Part shown: in pieces, positions 22,730 through 31,838 of the stretch
How positions within the stretch are numbered: position 1 is the first letter of the stretch
How the letters are laid out: every line of letters starts with the position of its first letter
DNA from: Intrasporangium oryzae NRRL B-24470
GTDB lineage: Bacteria > Actinomycetota > Actinomycetes > Actinomycetales > Dermatophilaceae
Reading direction: 5' to 3'
Assembly: GCF_000576595.1 (NCBI RefSeq)
Contig: NZ_AWSA01000026.1
Location: forward strand, 1 to 63,701
Length of the DNA stretch: 63,701 bases
Position numbers and translations under genes: made by a program
The notes under the pieces: generated by a model
The model's input: the letters and a program-made list of their open reading frames with translations, nothing else
What the model was told of the DNA's origin: nothing
Database searches by the model: none

Positions 22730-22773
22730 GTATGCCGCCGGGCCGGGTCGCGCGACCCGGCCCGGCGGCATAC
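22730..22773. terminator. Perfect 44-bp palindrome between convergent genes, ends made of the octamer
   Basis: The arms at 22730-22751 and 22752-22773 are exact 22-base reverse complements with no spacer, starting with GTATGCCG and ending with CGGCATAC. It lies 29 bases after the DUF445 stop and 9 bases from the permease stop on the other strand, so it most likely terminates both. Confidence 0.85.
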
Positions 22774-22782
22774 GGCTTCGTC

Positions 22783-23565
22783 TCAGACGGACCGCTGGTA
22801 GGCGGCGAACGCCTTGGTCGCCAGCCAGCTCATGGCGACGGCGAGCGCGGCGAGGGCGCCGAGGCGCGGCCACATGGCAGCCCAGTCGGGCGCGGCGGCG
22901 AGGCCCTCCCGGCTGACGACGACGGCCCAGTCCAGCGGGTTGTATGTCGCGACGGTCTGGAGCCACGCGGGGGCGAGGCGCACATCCATGATCGCCGACG
23001 ACAGGAACGCGAGCGGGAGGGACAGCAGCTGGCTGATCCCGATGAGCGCGTTCTGGTCGCGGGTGAGCAACGCGACGGCGTTGGACAAGGCGGCGAAGAC
23101 GACGGTGAGCAGCACCGCCGCGGCGAAGGTCAGCACGATCCCCGGGAACGGACGGTCGAACCGGGCCCCGGCCGCGTAGGCGATGCCGATGATGACGGCC
23201 GTCTGCACGAACGCGGTCAGGCTCTGGTACGCGATGGTGCCGTTCATCATCGCTCCGCGGCGCACGGGGGAGGCGAGCATCCGGTCCATGACGCCGACGC
23301 CCATGTCCTCGATGTAGACCGTGCCGGCCCAGGCCGCGGAGAAGAGCGCCGTCATGGCGACGACACCGGGGGTCAGGTACTCGAGGTACGAGCGGCCGTC
23401 CGCGCCGAAGCCGGGGATCTGGACGACCGTCTCGAAGAGCGCCCCGAAGAGGAGCAGCCAGATCGCCGGCTGGACGAGCGTGATGAGGACGAAGGCCGGT
23501 TGGCGCACGAGCGCCGTGACCGACCGCCGTGTCAGGAGGGCTGAGTGCACGGCGAGGGTCGTCAC
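22783..23565 (-). CDS. ABC-2 type exporter permease (DrrB-like)
   Basis: The 260-residue protein has six hydrophobic segments and the ABC-2 permease pattern: LVRQPAFVLITLVQPAIWLLLFGALF at helix 1, EYLTPGVVAMTALFSAAWAG at helix 2, ERM-like MDRMLASPVRRG loop, and NPLDWAVVVSRE near the end. It pairs with the upstream ATPase as the membrane half of a DrrAB-type drug or lipid exporter. GTG 23565 overlaps the ATPase stop (GTGA), so the two are coupled. The substrate is unknown. Confidence 0.9.
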   Translation of the reverse strand: MTTLAVHSALLTRRSVTALVRQPAFVLITLVQPAIWLLLFGALFETVVQIPGFGADGRSYLEYLTPGVVAMTALFSAAWAGTVYIEDMGVGVMDRMLASPVRRGAMMNGTIAYQSLTAFVQTAVIIGIAYAAGARFDRPFPGIVLTFAAAVLLTVVFAALSNAVALLTRDQNALIGISQLLSLPLAFLSSAIMDVRLAPAWLQTVATYNPLDWAVVVSREGLAAAPDWAAMWPRLGALAALAVAMSWLATKAFAAYQRSV

Positions 23566-24671
23566 GAGCCCACCTCCTCGAACGTGCGCCCCGCATGCCG
23601 CAGGTAGACGTCGTCGAGCGAGGGTCGGGCCACCGTGGCCGAGGCCACCGCGACACCCCAGCGCTCGAGCTCGGCGAGGGCCACCGGGAGGACGCCCGCT
23701 CCCTGGTCGGTCCGCCCTCGGACCTGGCGTCCCTCGGTCACGATGTCGAAGAGGGACGGCAGCCGAGAGAGGCGCTCGGCGGCCGCCGCTCCGGAGGTCG
23801 GGTCGACCAGCTCGACGACGAGCCGGTCCCCGCGCAGCTCGCTCTTGAGTGCGTCGGGGGTGCCCTGGGCGACGACCCGGCCCCGGTCGACGATCGCGAG
23901 CCGGTCGGAGAGATGGTCGGCCTCGTCGAGGTAGTGGGTCGTGAGCAGCACTGTCGTCTCCTCGACGCTGGCCATCCGCGCGATCTCGGCCCACAGCTGT
24001 GCCCGGGCCTCCGGGTCGAGACCTGTCGTCGGCTCGTCGAGGAAGAGCACGGCCGGACGGTTGACGAGGCCGATCGCGACGTCGAGGCGTCGGTTCATGC
24101 CTCCGCTGTAGGTCCTCGTGAGCCGGTCGGCCGCAGGGGCGAGACCGAACCGCTCGAGCAGCTCGCCGGAGCGTCGGCGCGCCGTCGCGCGGTCGAGGCC
24201 CTGGACCCGGGCGGCCAGCTCCAGGCTCTCGCGCCCGGTCATGAGCGGGGCCGAGCTCGGCCGCTGCGACACGAGACCGATGGCATGGCGGACCGCCCCC
24301 GGGTCACGCAGGACGTCGTGGCCGGCCACGGTGGCCCGTCCCGAGTCGGGTCGGGACAGCGTGGTCAGGAGGCGGACGGTCGTCGACTTGCCCGCGCCGT
24401 TGGGGCCGAGCAGGCCGAAGACCTCCCCGGGCCGCACCTGCAGCGACAGCCCGTCGAGGGCGCGAACCGGTTCCTTGCCGCGGCCGGCGGGGTAGGTCTT
24501 GACGAGGTCGGTGGCGTCAATGGTCCACTCCGACGCCGCGCCGCCCCGCTTCGGCCGTCGCGCGGCCCCGAGCGTGGATGTGGGCGTGGATGTGGGCGTC
24601 GAAGTGGGCGTCGATGTGGGCGTCGATGCCGGGTTCGGTGCGGCATGGGGCGCCGCAGGGTGGTGCGTCAT
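23562..24671 (-). CDS. ABC exporter ATPase (DrrA-like)
   Basis: The 369-residue ATPase shows Walker A GLLGPNGAGKST, Q-loop LVSQRPS, signature YSGGMNRRLD, Walker B AVLFLDEPTTGLD and the switch TTHYLDEAD, followed by the DrrA-type C-terminal extension. The N-terminal 45 residues are low complexity with PTST repeats and lie before the ATPase fold. ATG 24671 is preceded by GAGGAG on the minus strand. It is transcribed after padR, so the exporter is probably controlled by that repressor and its ligand. Confidence 0.92.
   Translation of the reverse strand: MTHHPAAPHAAPNPASTPTSTPTSTPTSTPTSTLGAARRPKRGGAASEWTIDATDLVKTYPAGRGKEPVRALDGLSLQVRPGEVFGLLGPNGAGKSTTVRLLTTLSRPDSGRATVAGHDVLRDPGAVRHAIGLVSQRPSSAPLMTGRESLELAARVQGLDRATARRRSGELLERFGLAPAADRLTRTYSGGMNRRLDVAIGLVNRPAVLFLDEPTTGLDPEARAQLWAEIARMASVEETTVLLTTHYLDEADHLSDRLAIVDRGRVVAQGTPDALKSELRGDRLVVELVDPTSGAAAAERLSRLPSLFDIVTEGRQVRGRTDQGAGVLPVALAELERWGVAVASATVARPSLDDVYLRHAGRTFEEVGS
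24574..24621. repeat. Four 12-bp tandem units encoding PTST in the ABC ATPase
   Basis: On the plus strand the units are GTGGATGTGGGC twice, then GTCGAAGTGGGC and GTCGATGTGGGC. They encode the PTST repeats near the ATPase N-terminus. The unit keeps the frame, so copy number can vary without breaking the gene. Confidence 0.85.
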
Positions 24672-24862
24672 GGTGACTCCTCGGGTACGGCCCGACCGGA
24701 GGGGCCGGGACACGGCGGGCGTTATCGCCCGTGGCGGGGAGTCGGTGCTGCGGCTGCCGTAGGCTCGTCGTGTGCCTTGAGTGCCGTCAGGCAGGTCGTC
24801 CGCGACCGACTCGAGGAAATGGCCCCCGGTCCGGCGTTGCAGCGCCTGGCCGGGGGTTCTCG

Positions 24863-25570
24863 TCAGGCCCCGGGATCGGGGCCGTTCGGCAGGGCGTCGC
24901 TCGCCAGGATGCGTCCCTCCTCTCCGAGGTATCCGACGGGATCGGTGAGGATCTCCTCCATGGGGGTGCCGGACGCGCGCAGCTCGTGGAGGCGGCGCCA
25001 GGTGGCGGTGCCCCCGAGCGCGCCCGAGCGGATGTCCGCGGCGAGCCCGGCGGCATACCCCCGCTCGGCGCGCAGCATGGCCTCGCGGAAGGTGCCCTCG
25101 ACGAGGAAGACCTCCGGTATGCCGTTCTCGCGGGCCCACGCGTTGGCCGCTGCGATGGACCGCAGCTCGATCTCGAGCTTGCCGACCCGTTCCTCGAGCA
25201 GGCGCGCTGCCTCGTCCGGCGCGAGGCCGGCGATGAGGGAGAGCGCCGACTCGAGCGAGGACGGGTCGGCCGAGGGCGTGCTCAGCAGCTCGGAGAGCCA
25301 GTCCTCGAACTCGTCCATGCCGGCCGGGGTGATCTCGTAGACGGTTCGCTCCGGCCGGTTGCCCTCACGGATCTTCTCCCGTTCGGCGATGAGTCCGTGC
25401 TTCTCGAGGGCGGCGACGACCGCGTAGAGCGAGCCGTAGTTGAGGCGGATGCTCTTCTCCTTGCCGCGATGGCGCAGGGTCGAGCTGATCTCGTACGGGT
25501 GCATGGGCCGCTCGCCGAGGCACCCGAGCACCGCAAGGGCGAGGGGGTTGTTCACGCGACGGCGAGTCAT
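24863..25570 (-). CDS. PadR-family transcriptional regulator
   Basis: The 235-residue protein has a PadR winged helix (about residues 8-85): LALAVLGCLGERPMHPYEI, LNYGSLYAVVAALEKHGLI and RTVYEITPAGMDEFEDWL. A helical dimerisation domain follows. ATG 25570 has GGAGG 7 bases upstream on the minus strand. It is the first gene of a divergon-like unit padR-ATPase-permease, and a 7-bp inverted repeat just upstream is the likely operator. PadR proteins commonly repress drug exporters and release DNA when bound by the drug. The ligand is unknown. Confidence 0.9.
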   Translation of the reverse strand: MTRRRVNNPLALAVLGCLGERPMHPYEISSTLRHRGKEKSIRLNYGSLYAVVAALEKHGLIAEREKIREGNRPERTVYEITPAGMDEFEDWLSELLSTPSADPSSLESALSLIAGLAPDEAARLLEERVGKLEIELRSIAAANAWARENGIPEVFLVEGTFREAMLRAERGYAAGLAADIRSGALGGTATWRRLHELRASGTPMEEILTDPVGYLGEEGRILASDALPNGPDPGA

Positions 25571-25586
25571 GATGGCCTCCAGTTCG

Positions 25587-25606
25587 AATACTCGAAACAG
25601 AGTATT
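25587..25606. promoter_or_regulatory. Candidate PadR operator
   Basis: AATACTC (25587-25593) and GAGTATT (25600-25606) are exact inverted repeats with a 6-base spacer, 16 bases upstream of the padR start. The A+T-rich dyad is conspicuous in this G+C-rich DNA and overlaps where the padR promoter must lie, consistent with autorepression. The rest of the gap 25571-25728 holds a G+C-rich hairpin that may end the regulator transcript. Confidence 0.6.
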
Positions 25607-25728
25607 CCGAATGGAGGTCGTTGGCAAGCAACAAGGAGCCGCCGCGCGACGGGTCGCCAGCGCAGGCTCCCGCGGCGGCCGAGGTCAGGGGAGGCCGGGG
25701 AAGGCGGGAGGGTGGGGGGAGTGCCGGC

Positions 25729-27525
25729 TCAGGGCCGGGAGTCGATCATGTAGCCCCGGATCTTGCGGTAGATCGTGGCCCGTGACATCCCCAGGTGACG
25801 GGCGGCGAGGGCCTTGTTGCCGCCGTGGTCGTCGAGGGCGCGCGTGATCGCGTCACGTTCGAGGGCCTCGAGCGGGGTGAGGCTGCGACGACCAACGGCC
25901 ATGCACTCGGGAGGCAGGTCGGCGAGCTCGATCGTCCCGCTCCGCTTGGTGGCCATGATCTTGCGCAGCGTGTCGCGCAGCTGGGCGACGTTGCGTGGCC
26001 ACGGGTGCCGCGCCAGCTGGTTCAGCGCCGCTGACGAGATCTGCAGCTCCCTGCCCGGGGAGGCCGAGAGTGACCTCAGCAAGTAGGGGATGACGACGCG
26101 GATGTCCTCGGGCCGGTGCCGGAGCGGCTCGAGCACGACCGTGCGGTCGAAGCAGGGGACGATCTGCGTCTCGACAGCCTCGTTGCGCACGGACGGGGTT
26201 CGTGTCGCCACGACCCACCGACCCGGGGCCGAGTGCGAGCGGCCCGACTCCTGGACGAGCAGCGTCGACACTGGCTCGACCAGCTGGGCCGGCAGGAGAT
26301 CGAGGTGGCGGATCACGAGCGTGCCCTCCTCGGCATCGAGCTCCTCCGCCAGCGCGTCGAACCATCCCTCCGGGTCCGCCGCGGCGGCGGCCGCGTCGAG
26401 GACCCGGAAGTGACGCCCGGGGGTCTGCGCGAGGTGGACTCCTCGCGCCAGCGAGAAGGTGCCGACGCCGGGCTCGCCCTCGATGACGACCCACGTGTTG
26501 GTCCGGTGGGACTCGAGCACCTGCATGATCGCCCGGACCCACTCGGGGCTCGTCCCCGCGACGCCCGGCAGGTTCACGGGCACCGGCCGCGACGCGGCGG
26601 CGGCCTTGCCCCCGACCATCGTCGAGGGCTCGTGCAGCTGCACGCGGAAGACTCCACCGACCACGCGGGCGCCCACGGACGAGGGCCGGTAGTCGAGCCG
26701 GGCCACCGTCCCGCTCGGGAGGTCGGCGACGAGGGTGAGCGGTGAGTGCTCGCCGATGGCATCACCCGTACGCGCGACGAGCGCGGTGCGGTCGGCGGCG
26801 TCGAGCCGCTGCTGCGTCAGGCGGTTCATCATGACGACCTCGGCGCCCAGGGCGAGGACCGGGCCCGTCGCGTGACGACAGGCCGCGAGGTAGTCACGCA
26901 ACAGCGTCATCTCGCTCACCGAGACCTTGGCGAGGATCTCGGCCTCGATCCGTTCGGCGATCGACCGGGCATAGGTCAGGAGCAGTCCGTTGGAGACACC
27001 GGCGGCACACGTCAGGTCGAGGACGCCGACGAGCGCCCCACTGATGGGGTGGTGGCTCGGCGCCCCCGCGCAGGCGAACATCATGAGTGGCTCGGTGAAG
27101 TGCTCGCTGCCGACGATGAGGGTCGGCGTCCGAGTGAGCAACGCCGTGCCGATGCCGTTGGTCCCGACGGACTCCTCGGCGTACGTGAAGCCGGGCGCGA
27201 GACTGACCTTCTCGAGCCGCTTGCCGAGCGCCGGATCCGTGCACAACCGATGGATGACCCGGCCGAACTGGTCGGCGAAGATCATGCTCACCGGCTCGTC
27301 CCCGAGCTGGTCTGCGACGCTCGCGAGGACCTGGCCCACGAGGAGGTGGGTCTCGGACTCGCCGAGCCCGGCGGCATACGACGGCTCGACGAGCTCGGGG
27401 TTGACCCCTGCCTGGGTGCTGCGCTGCCACGACTGCCCCACGACCTCGCGCACCGTCCCCGCGACGACGCCCGACGTGATGAAGTGGTCCCTGGCCAGCT
27501 CGAGCTCCTGGGTGCGGTGGCCCAC
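25729..27525 (-). CDS. mimR: MimR-type activator: GAF, degenerate sigma54-interaction AAA, Fis-type HTH
   Basis: The 598-residue protein resembles the MimR/AcoR regulators of monooxygenase operons. It has a sensory GAF region (about residues 60-200, including GTNGIGTALLTRTPTLIVGSEHF), an AAA-like region (about 320-530) and a C-terminal Fis-type HTH (about 552-592, NKALAARHLGMSRATIYRKI). The AAA part is eroded. Walker A reads GEPGVGTF (about 350-357) without the lysine, Walker B is LVIRHLDLL, and the GAFTGA loop that touches sigma54 is missing, although LRHRPEDI and HPWPRNVAQLRDTL remain. Actinobacteria lack sigma54, which fits. It is divergent from prmA and probably activates it. GTG 27525 follows AGGAGGT. 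Confidence 0.9.
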   Translation of the reverse strand: MGHRTQELELARDHFITSGVVAGTVREVVGQSWQRSTQAGVNPELVEPSYAAGLGESETHLLVGQVLASVADQLGDEPVSMIFADQFGRVIHRLCTDPALGKRLEKVSLAPGFTYAEESVGTNGIGTALLTRTPTLIVGSEHFTEPLMMFACAGAPSHHPISGALVGVLDLTCAAGVSNGLLLTYARSIAERIEAEILAKVSVSEMTLLRDYLAACRHATGPVLALGAEVVMMNRLTQQRLDAADRTALVARTGDAIGEHSPLTLVADLPSGTVARLDYRPSSVGARVVGGVFRVQLHEPSTMVGGKAAAASRPVPVNLPGVAGTSPEWVRAIMQVLESHRTNTWVVIEGEPGVGTFSLARGVHLAQTPGRHFRVLDAAAAAADPEGWFDALAEELDAEEGTLVIRHLDLLPAQLVEPVSTLLVQESGRSHSAPGRWVVATRTPSVRNEAVETQIVPCFDRTVVLEPLRHRPEDIRVVIPYLLRSLSASPGRELQISSAALNQLARHPWPRNVAQLRDTLRKIMATKRSGTIELADLPPECMAVGRRSLTPLEALERDAITRALDDHGGNKALAARHLGMSRATIYRKIRGYMIDSRP

Positions 27526-27637
27526 GGCTCACCTCCTGGCTCCTGGCGGTCGCGACGTCGCGCCCGCGCGGTTCTGCCCAGTGTCCGTGCGGTGTGCCGG
27601 CTTCGGCAAGGAACGTCTCAGCCCCCACGCAGGCGCT

Positions 27638-27652
27638 GTCTCAAAGTGAGAC
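27638..27652. promoter_or_regulatory. Candidate MimR-binding site 1
   Basis: GTCTCA-AAG-TGAGAC is a perfect inverted repeat in the mimR-prmA intergenic region (27526-27790). A second, near-identical dyad lies 38 bp away centre to centre, and a half-site GTCTCA is at 27615-27620. Confidence 0.5.
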
Positions 27653-27676
27653 GCGGCCGGTCGAGCCCGCGCCCGC

Positions 27677-27689
27677 TCTCACATTGAGA
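27677..27689. promoter_or_regulatory. Candidate MimR-binding site 2
   Basis: TCTCA-CAT-TGAGA repeats the dyad of site 1, about 100 bases before the prmA start. Two like-spaced dyads suggest cooperative binding. I found no sigma54-type -24/-12 element here and no clear -35/-10 pair. Confidence 0.5.
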
Positions 27690-27790
27690 CAGCCACGCCC
27701 TCGTCCTCCGACGAGTCTCCTCTCACACGGCGAAAGCATCCGCCGAACCGGCTCGGTCCGCCCGGACCGACCCGACACCAGGAGGCAAGA

Positions 27791-29422
27791 GTGAGCAGAC
27801 AGAGTCTGACGAAGGCCCACGCCAAGATCTCCGAGCTGACGTGGGAGCCGACCTTCGCGACGCCCGCGACGCGCTTCGGCACGGACTACACGTTCGAGAA
27901 GGCTCCGAAGAAGGACCCGCTCAAGCAGATCATGCGGTCCTACTTCCCGATGGAGGAGGAGAAGGACAACCGCGTCTTCGGCGCGATGGACGGTGCGGTG
28001 CGCGGGAACATGTTCCGCCAGGTCCAGCAGCGCTGGCTCGAGTGGCAGAAGCTGTTCCTGTCGATCATCCCGTTCCCCGAGATTTCGGCCGCCCGCGCCA
28101 TGCCGATGGCGATCGACGCGGTGCCCAACCCGGAGATCCACAACGGGCTCGCGGTCCAGATGATCGACGAGGTTCGTCACTCGACGATCCAGATGAACCT
28201 CAAGAAGCTCTACATGAACCAGTACATCGACCCGGCCGGGTTCGACATGACGGAGAAGGCGTTCGCGAACAACTACGCGGGCACCATCGGGCGGCAGTTC
28301 GGTGAGGGCTTCATCACCGGCGACGCCATCACCGCCGCCAACATCTACCTGACCGTCGTCGCGGAGACGGCCTTCACCAACACGCTCTTCGTGGCCATGC
28401 CCGACGAGGCCGCCGCGAACGGCGACTACCTGCTGCCGACGGTCTTCCACTCCGTCCAGTCGGACGAGTCGCGGCACATCTCCAACGGCTACTCGATCCT
28501 GCTCATGGCCCTGGCCGACGAGCGCAACCGGCCGCTCCTCGAGCGCGACCTGCGTTACGCCTGGTGGAACAACCACTGCGTCGTCGACGCGGCCATCGGC
28601 ACGTTCATCGAGTACGGCACGAAGGACCGCCGCAAGGACCGCGAGAGCTACGCCGAGATGTGGCGCCGCTGGATCTACGACGACTACTACCGCAGCTACC
28701 TGCTGCCGCTGGAGAAGTACGGCCTCACCATCCCGCACGACCTCGTCGAGGAGGCCTGGAACCGGATCACGAACAAGGGCTACGTGCACGAGGTCGCCCG
28801 GTTCTTCGCCACCGGCTGGCCGGTCAACTACTGGCGCATCGACACCATGACGGACACCGACTTCGCGTGGTTCGAGGAGAAGTACCCCGGCTGGTACAGC
28901 AAGTACGGAAAGTGGTGGGAGAACTACAACCGCCTCGCCTACCCGGGCCGCAACAAGCCGATCGCCTTCGAGGACGTGGGCTACCAGTACCCGCACCGCT
29001 GCTGGACCTGTATGGTGCCGGCCCTCATTCGTGAGGACATGGTCGTCGAGAAGGTCGACGACCAGTGGCGGACCTACTGCTCTGAGACGTGCTACTGGAC
29101 GGACGCCGTCGCGTTCCGTCCCGAGTACGAGGGTCGTGAGACACCGAACATGGGCCGTCTCACCGGCTTCCGTGAGTGGGAGACGCTGCACCACAACAAG
29201 GACCTCGCCGACATCGTCAAGGACCTCGGTTACGTGCGGGACGACGGCAAGACCCTCATCGGGCAGCCGCACCTCGACCTCGACCCCCAGAAGATGTGGA
29301 CCCTCGACGACATCCGCGGCAACACGTTCATGAGCCCCAACGTGCTCCTCAACGAGATGTCCGACGCCGAGCGCGAGGCCCACGTCGCGGAGTACCGGGC
29401 GAACGGCACGAAGGTCGCCTGA
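27791..29422 (+). CDS. prmA: Propane 2-monooxygenase, hydroxylase large (alpha) subunit
   Basis: This 543-residue subunit of a soluble diiron monooxygenase carries the active site. The six expected ligands appear with the spacing of methane monooxygenase: Glu 97, Glu 127, His 130 (DEVRH), Glu 192, Glu 226 and His 229 (DESRH). The best family match by sequence and operon is the Prm/Mim group, which hydroxylates propane, acetone or phenols. GTG 27791 has AGGAGG 5 bases upstream. It opens the operon prmABCD-amidohydrolase-DUF59-adh-groEL and is divergent from its regulator. Substrate range is inferred from the locus type. Confidence 0.95.
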   Translation: MSRQSLTKAHAKISELTWEPTFATPATRFGTDYTFEKAPKKDPLKQIMRSYFPMEEEKDNRVFGAMDGAVRGNMFRQVQQRWLEWQKLFLSIIPFPEISAARAMPMAIDAVPNPEIHNGLAVQMIDEVRHSTIQMNLKKLYMNQYIDPAGFDMTEKAFANNYAGTIGRQFGEGFITGDAITAANIYLTVVAETAFTNTLFVAMPDEAAANGDYLLPTVFHSVQSDESRHISNGYSILLMALADERNRPLLERDLRYAWWNNHCVVDAAIGTFIEYGTKDRRKDRESYAEMWRRWIYDDYYRSYLLPLEKYGLTIPHDLVEEAWNRITNKGYVHEVARFFATGWPVNYWRIDTMTDTDFAWFEEKYPGWYSKYGKWWENYNRLAYPGRNKPIAFEDVGYQYPHRCWTCMVPALIREDMVVEKVDDQWRTYCSETCYWTDAVAFRPEYEGRETPNMGRLTGFREWETLHHNKDLADIVKDLGYVRDDGKTLIGQPHLDLDPQKMWTLDDIRGNTFMSPNVLLNEMSDAEREAHVAEYRANGTKVA

Positions 29423-29460
29423 GGCGACCTCGGACCCATCGGCCGGCTCCACGCCGGATC

Positions 29461-29501
29461 GGGTTGGCGGCGCGGCCAGGGATGAGCCGCGCCGCCAACC
29501 C
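29461..29501 (+). terminator. 16-bp hairpin inside the prm operon, between prmA and prmB
   Basis: The arms at 29461-29476 and 29486-29501 pair exactly around a 9-base loop. No T-tract follows. Placed 38 bases after the prmA stop, it could stabilise the prmA message or partly terminate transcription so that the hydroxylase is made in excess of the reductase. Confidence 0.6.
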
Positions 29502-29519
29502 CCGGGGCAACCCGGGGCT

Positions 29520-29559
29520 TGCACCGACATGAGCCGACTCGCACTGACATGAACCGGCG
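29520..29559 (+). repeat. Two imperfect 20-bp direct repeats before prmB
   Basis: GCACCGACATGAGCCGACTC (29520-29539) is followed by GCACTGACATGAACCGGCGC (29540-29559), 15 of 20 bases identical. No role is apparent. Confidence 0.45.
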
Positions 29560-29604
29560 CGAATCATCCAGAGCCGGCACGAAACGACACGAAAGGAGGC
29601 CCCC

Positions 29605-30687
29605 GTGGCCGACACCCACAAGATCTACTTCGAACCCGTCGACATCGAGATGGAGGTCGGCGAGGACGAGAAGATCCTCGACGCCGCGTTCCGTCAGGGC
29701 ATCCACCTCATGCACGGGTGCCGCGAGGGCCAGTGCTCGGCCTGCAAGAGCTACGTCCTCGACGGCGAGATCCAGATGGAGCGCTACTCGACGTTCGCCT
29801 GCAACGACGCCGAGGTCGACGAGGGGTACGTCCTGCTCTGCCGGGCGCACGCCTACAGCGACTGCACCATCGAGCTGCTCAACTTCGACGAGGACGAGCT
29901 GCTCGGTGGGGTGCCGATCCAGGACGTGCGCACCCGGGTCACGGCCATCGAACCGATGACGCGCGACATCGTGTCGCTGCGCCTGACGGCGGTCGAGCCG
30001 TCGACCTACGAGTTCAAGCCCGGCCAGTACAGCGACATCACCATCCCCGGGACGGACGAGCACCGATCGTTCTCCATGGCGACGACGCAGTCCACCCCGG
30101 GCGAGGTCGAGTTCCTCATCAAGAAGTACCCGGGCGGGAGGTTCTCGGCGCTGCTCGAGGACGGCCTCGCGGTCGGTGACGAGCTTCACGTCAACGGTCC
30201 GTACGGCTCCTTCACCATCAAGGAGGGGCACGTCCTTCCCGTCGTGTGCATCGGGGGAGGGGCGGGGATGGCCCCCATCCTCTCGCTCCTGCGCCACCTC
30301 AACGAGACCGGGAGCACCCGCCCCGTCCGCTTCTACTACGGCGCCCGGACGGCGGCCGACCTCTTCTACGTCGAGCAGATCCTCGCCCTCGGCGCGGGCC
30401 TGCGTGACTTCGAGTTCGTCCCCTGCCTGTCCGAGGAGCTCCCGGAGCGCCCGGAGGCGGGCTCGTCATCCGCAGACGCGGGTATGCCGTCCGGCCTGCT
30501 CCTCGAGGCCGGCAACGTCACCGACGTGGTGGCGCGGCGCGAGGCCGACCTCGCGAGGTGCGAGGTCTACCTGTGCGGTCCGCCACCCATGGTCGATGCC
30601 GCGCTGGTGTTCCTCGAGGCACAGCACGTGCCGAGTGACCAGGTCTTCCACGACTCGTTCACGAGCCCGGTGACCGTCTCGGCCTGA
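29605..30687 (+). CDS. prmB: Propane monooxygenase reductase
   Basis: The 360-residue NADH reductase feeds electrons to the diiron hydroxylase. The N-terminal ferredoxin domain holds a plant-type 2Fe-2S site with Cys 39, 44, 47 and 79 (CREGQCSAC, LLC). The FAD domain follows (KPGQYSDITIPG, RSFSMATTQ) and then the NAD domain (CIGGGAGMAPILSLL, ending YLCGPPPMVDAA). GTG 29605 is preceded by the very strong site AAAGGAGG (29592-29599), which would give reductase synthesis independent of the upstream gene. Confidence 0.95.
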   Translation: MADTHKIYFEPVDIEMEVGEDEKILDAAFRQGIHLMHGCREGQCSACKSYVLDGEIQMERYSTFACNDAEVDEGYVLLCRAHAYSDCTIELLNFDEDELLGGVPIQDVRTRVTAIEPMTRDIVSLRLTAVEPSTYEFKPGQYSDITIPGTDEHRSFSMATTQSTPGEVEFLIKKYPGGRFSALLEDGLAVGDELHVNGPYGSFTIKEGHVLPVVCIGGGAGMAPILSLLRHLNETGSTRPVRFYYGARTAADLFYVEQILALGAGLRDFEFVPCLSEELPERPEAGSSSADAGMPSGLLLEAGNVTDVVARREADLARCEVYLCGPPPMVDAALVFLEAQHVPSDQVFHDSFTSPVTVSA

Positions 30688-30731
30688 CCGACCGACATCC
30701 ACGAACCACCCACACCAACAACGGAGTTGAC

Positions 30732-31838
30732 ATGGTTGACATCACCGACCAGAAGACGCGCAGCTTCCCCACGATCGAGTTCACGGACTCCGAGGCCGGC
30801 GCCCTGGAGTTCCCCAGCTCGAAGAGCCGCACGTACAACTACTACAAGCCGGCCAAGCTCCGGGCGACGATGTACGAGGACGTCACCGTCGACGTGCAGC
30901 CCGACCCGGACCGACACCTGACCCAGGGCTGGATCTACGGCTTCGGCAACGGCCCCGGCGGCTACCCGAAGGAGTGGACGAAGGCCCAGTCCTCCAACTG
31001 GCACGCCTTCCTCGACCCCAACGAGGAGTGGGAGCAGACGATCTACCGCAACAACTCGGCGGTCGTCCGCCAGGTGAGTCTCTGCCTGGAGAACGCCAAG
31101 CGGGCGCGGGCCTACGAGGGCTGGAACCACGCCTGGGTGACCTTCATCCAGCGCAACCTCGGGGCGTGGATGCACGCGGAGAACGGCATCGCCCTGCACG
31201 TCTTCACCTCGATCCAGCGGTCCGCACCGACGAACATGATCAACAACGCCGTGGCGGTGGCTGCGGCGCACAAGATGCGCTTCGCCCAGGACCTCGCCCT
31301 CTACAACCTCGACCTGTCGGAGGCGGGGATCGACTTCGACGGTGGGGCACACCGGGACGTCTGGCAGAACGCGCCCGAGTGGCAGCCGACGCGTCGGGCC
31401 GTCGAGGAGCTCACGGCGGTCGGCGACTGGGCCGAGCTGACCTTCGCGACGAACATCGTCTTCGAGCAGCTCGTCGGCCAGCTCTTCCGGAGCGAGCTCG
31501 TCATGCAGATCTCCGCGCGCAACGGCGACTACATCACCCCGACGCTCGTCGGCACGGGGGAGAACGACTACGCCCGGGACCTCGCGGCCTCGCGCACCCT
31601 CTTCCAGCTGCTCGTCCGCGACGAGGAGCACGGCGCCGCCAACAAGGAGCTCTTCGGCCGGTGGCTGTCCACCTGGGTCCCGAAGTGCCTCGCCGCGGCC
31701 CAGGCGCTGCAGCCGATCTGGTCGCAGCCCGCCGAGAAGACCATCACCTTCGCCACGTCCCTCGACGCGGCCAAGGACAAGTTCCGCACCCTGCTCGAGG
31801 AGATCGGGCTCGACATTCCGAAGGAGTTGGACCAGTGA
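30732..31838 (+). CDS. prmC: Propane monooxygenase, hydroxylase small (beta) subunit
   Basis: The 368-residue protein belongs to the ferritin-like beta subunits of soluble diiron monooxygenases, which have no metal but scaffold the alpha subunit. Typical segments are [35 protein letters not shown] and [15 protein letters not shown]. It sits in the canonical third place of prmABCD. It ends in a GTGA overlap with prmD. Confidence 0.94.
   Translation: MVDITDQKTRSFPTIEFTDSEAGALEFPSSKSRTYNYYKPAKLRATMYEDVTVDVQPDPDRHLTQGWIYGFGNGPGGYPKEWTKAQSSNWHAFLDPNEEWEQTIYRNNSAVVRQVSLCLENAKRARAYEGWNHAWVTFIQRNLGAWMHAENGIALHVFTSIQRSAPTNMINNAVAVAAAHKMRFAQDLALYNLDLSEAGIDFDGGAHRDVWQNAPEWQPTRRAVEELTAVGDWAELTFATNIVFEQLVGQLFRSELVMQISARNGDYITPTLVGTGENDYARDLAASRTLFQLLVRDEEHGAANKELFGRWLSTWVPKCLAAAQALQPIWSQPAEKTITFATSLDAAKDKFRTLLEEIGLDIPKELDQ

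Noticed and set aside
27526-27790. Sigma54-type promoter upstream of prmA
   Set aside because: I found no TGGCAC-N5-TTGC element, and the regulator lacks GAFTGA.
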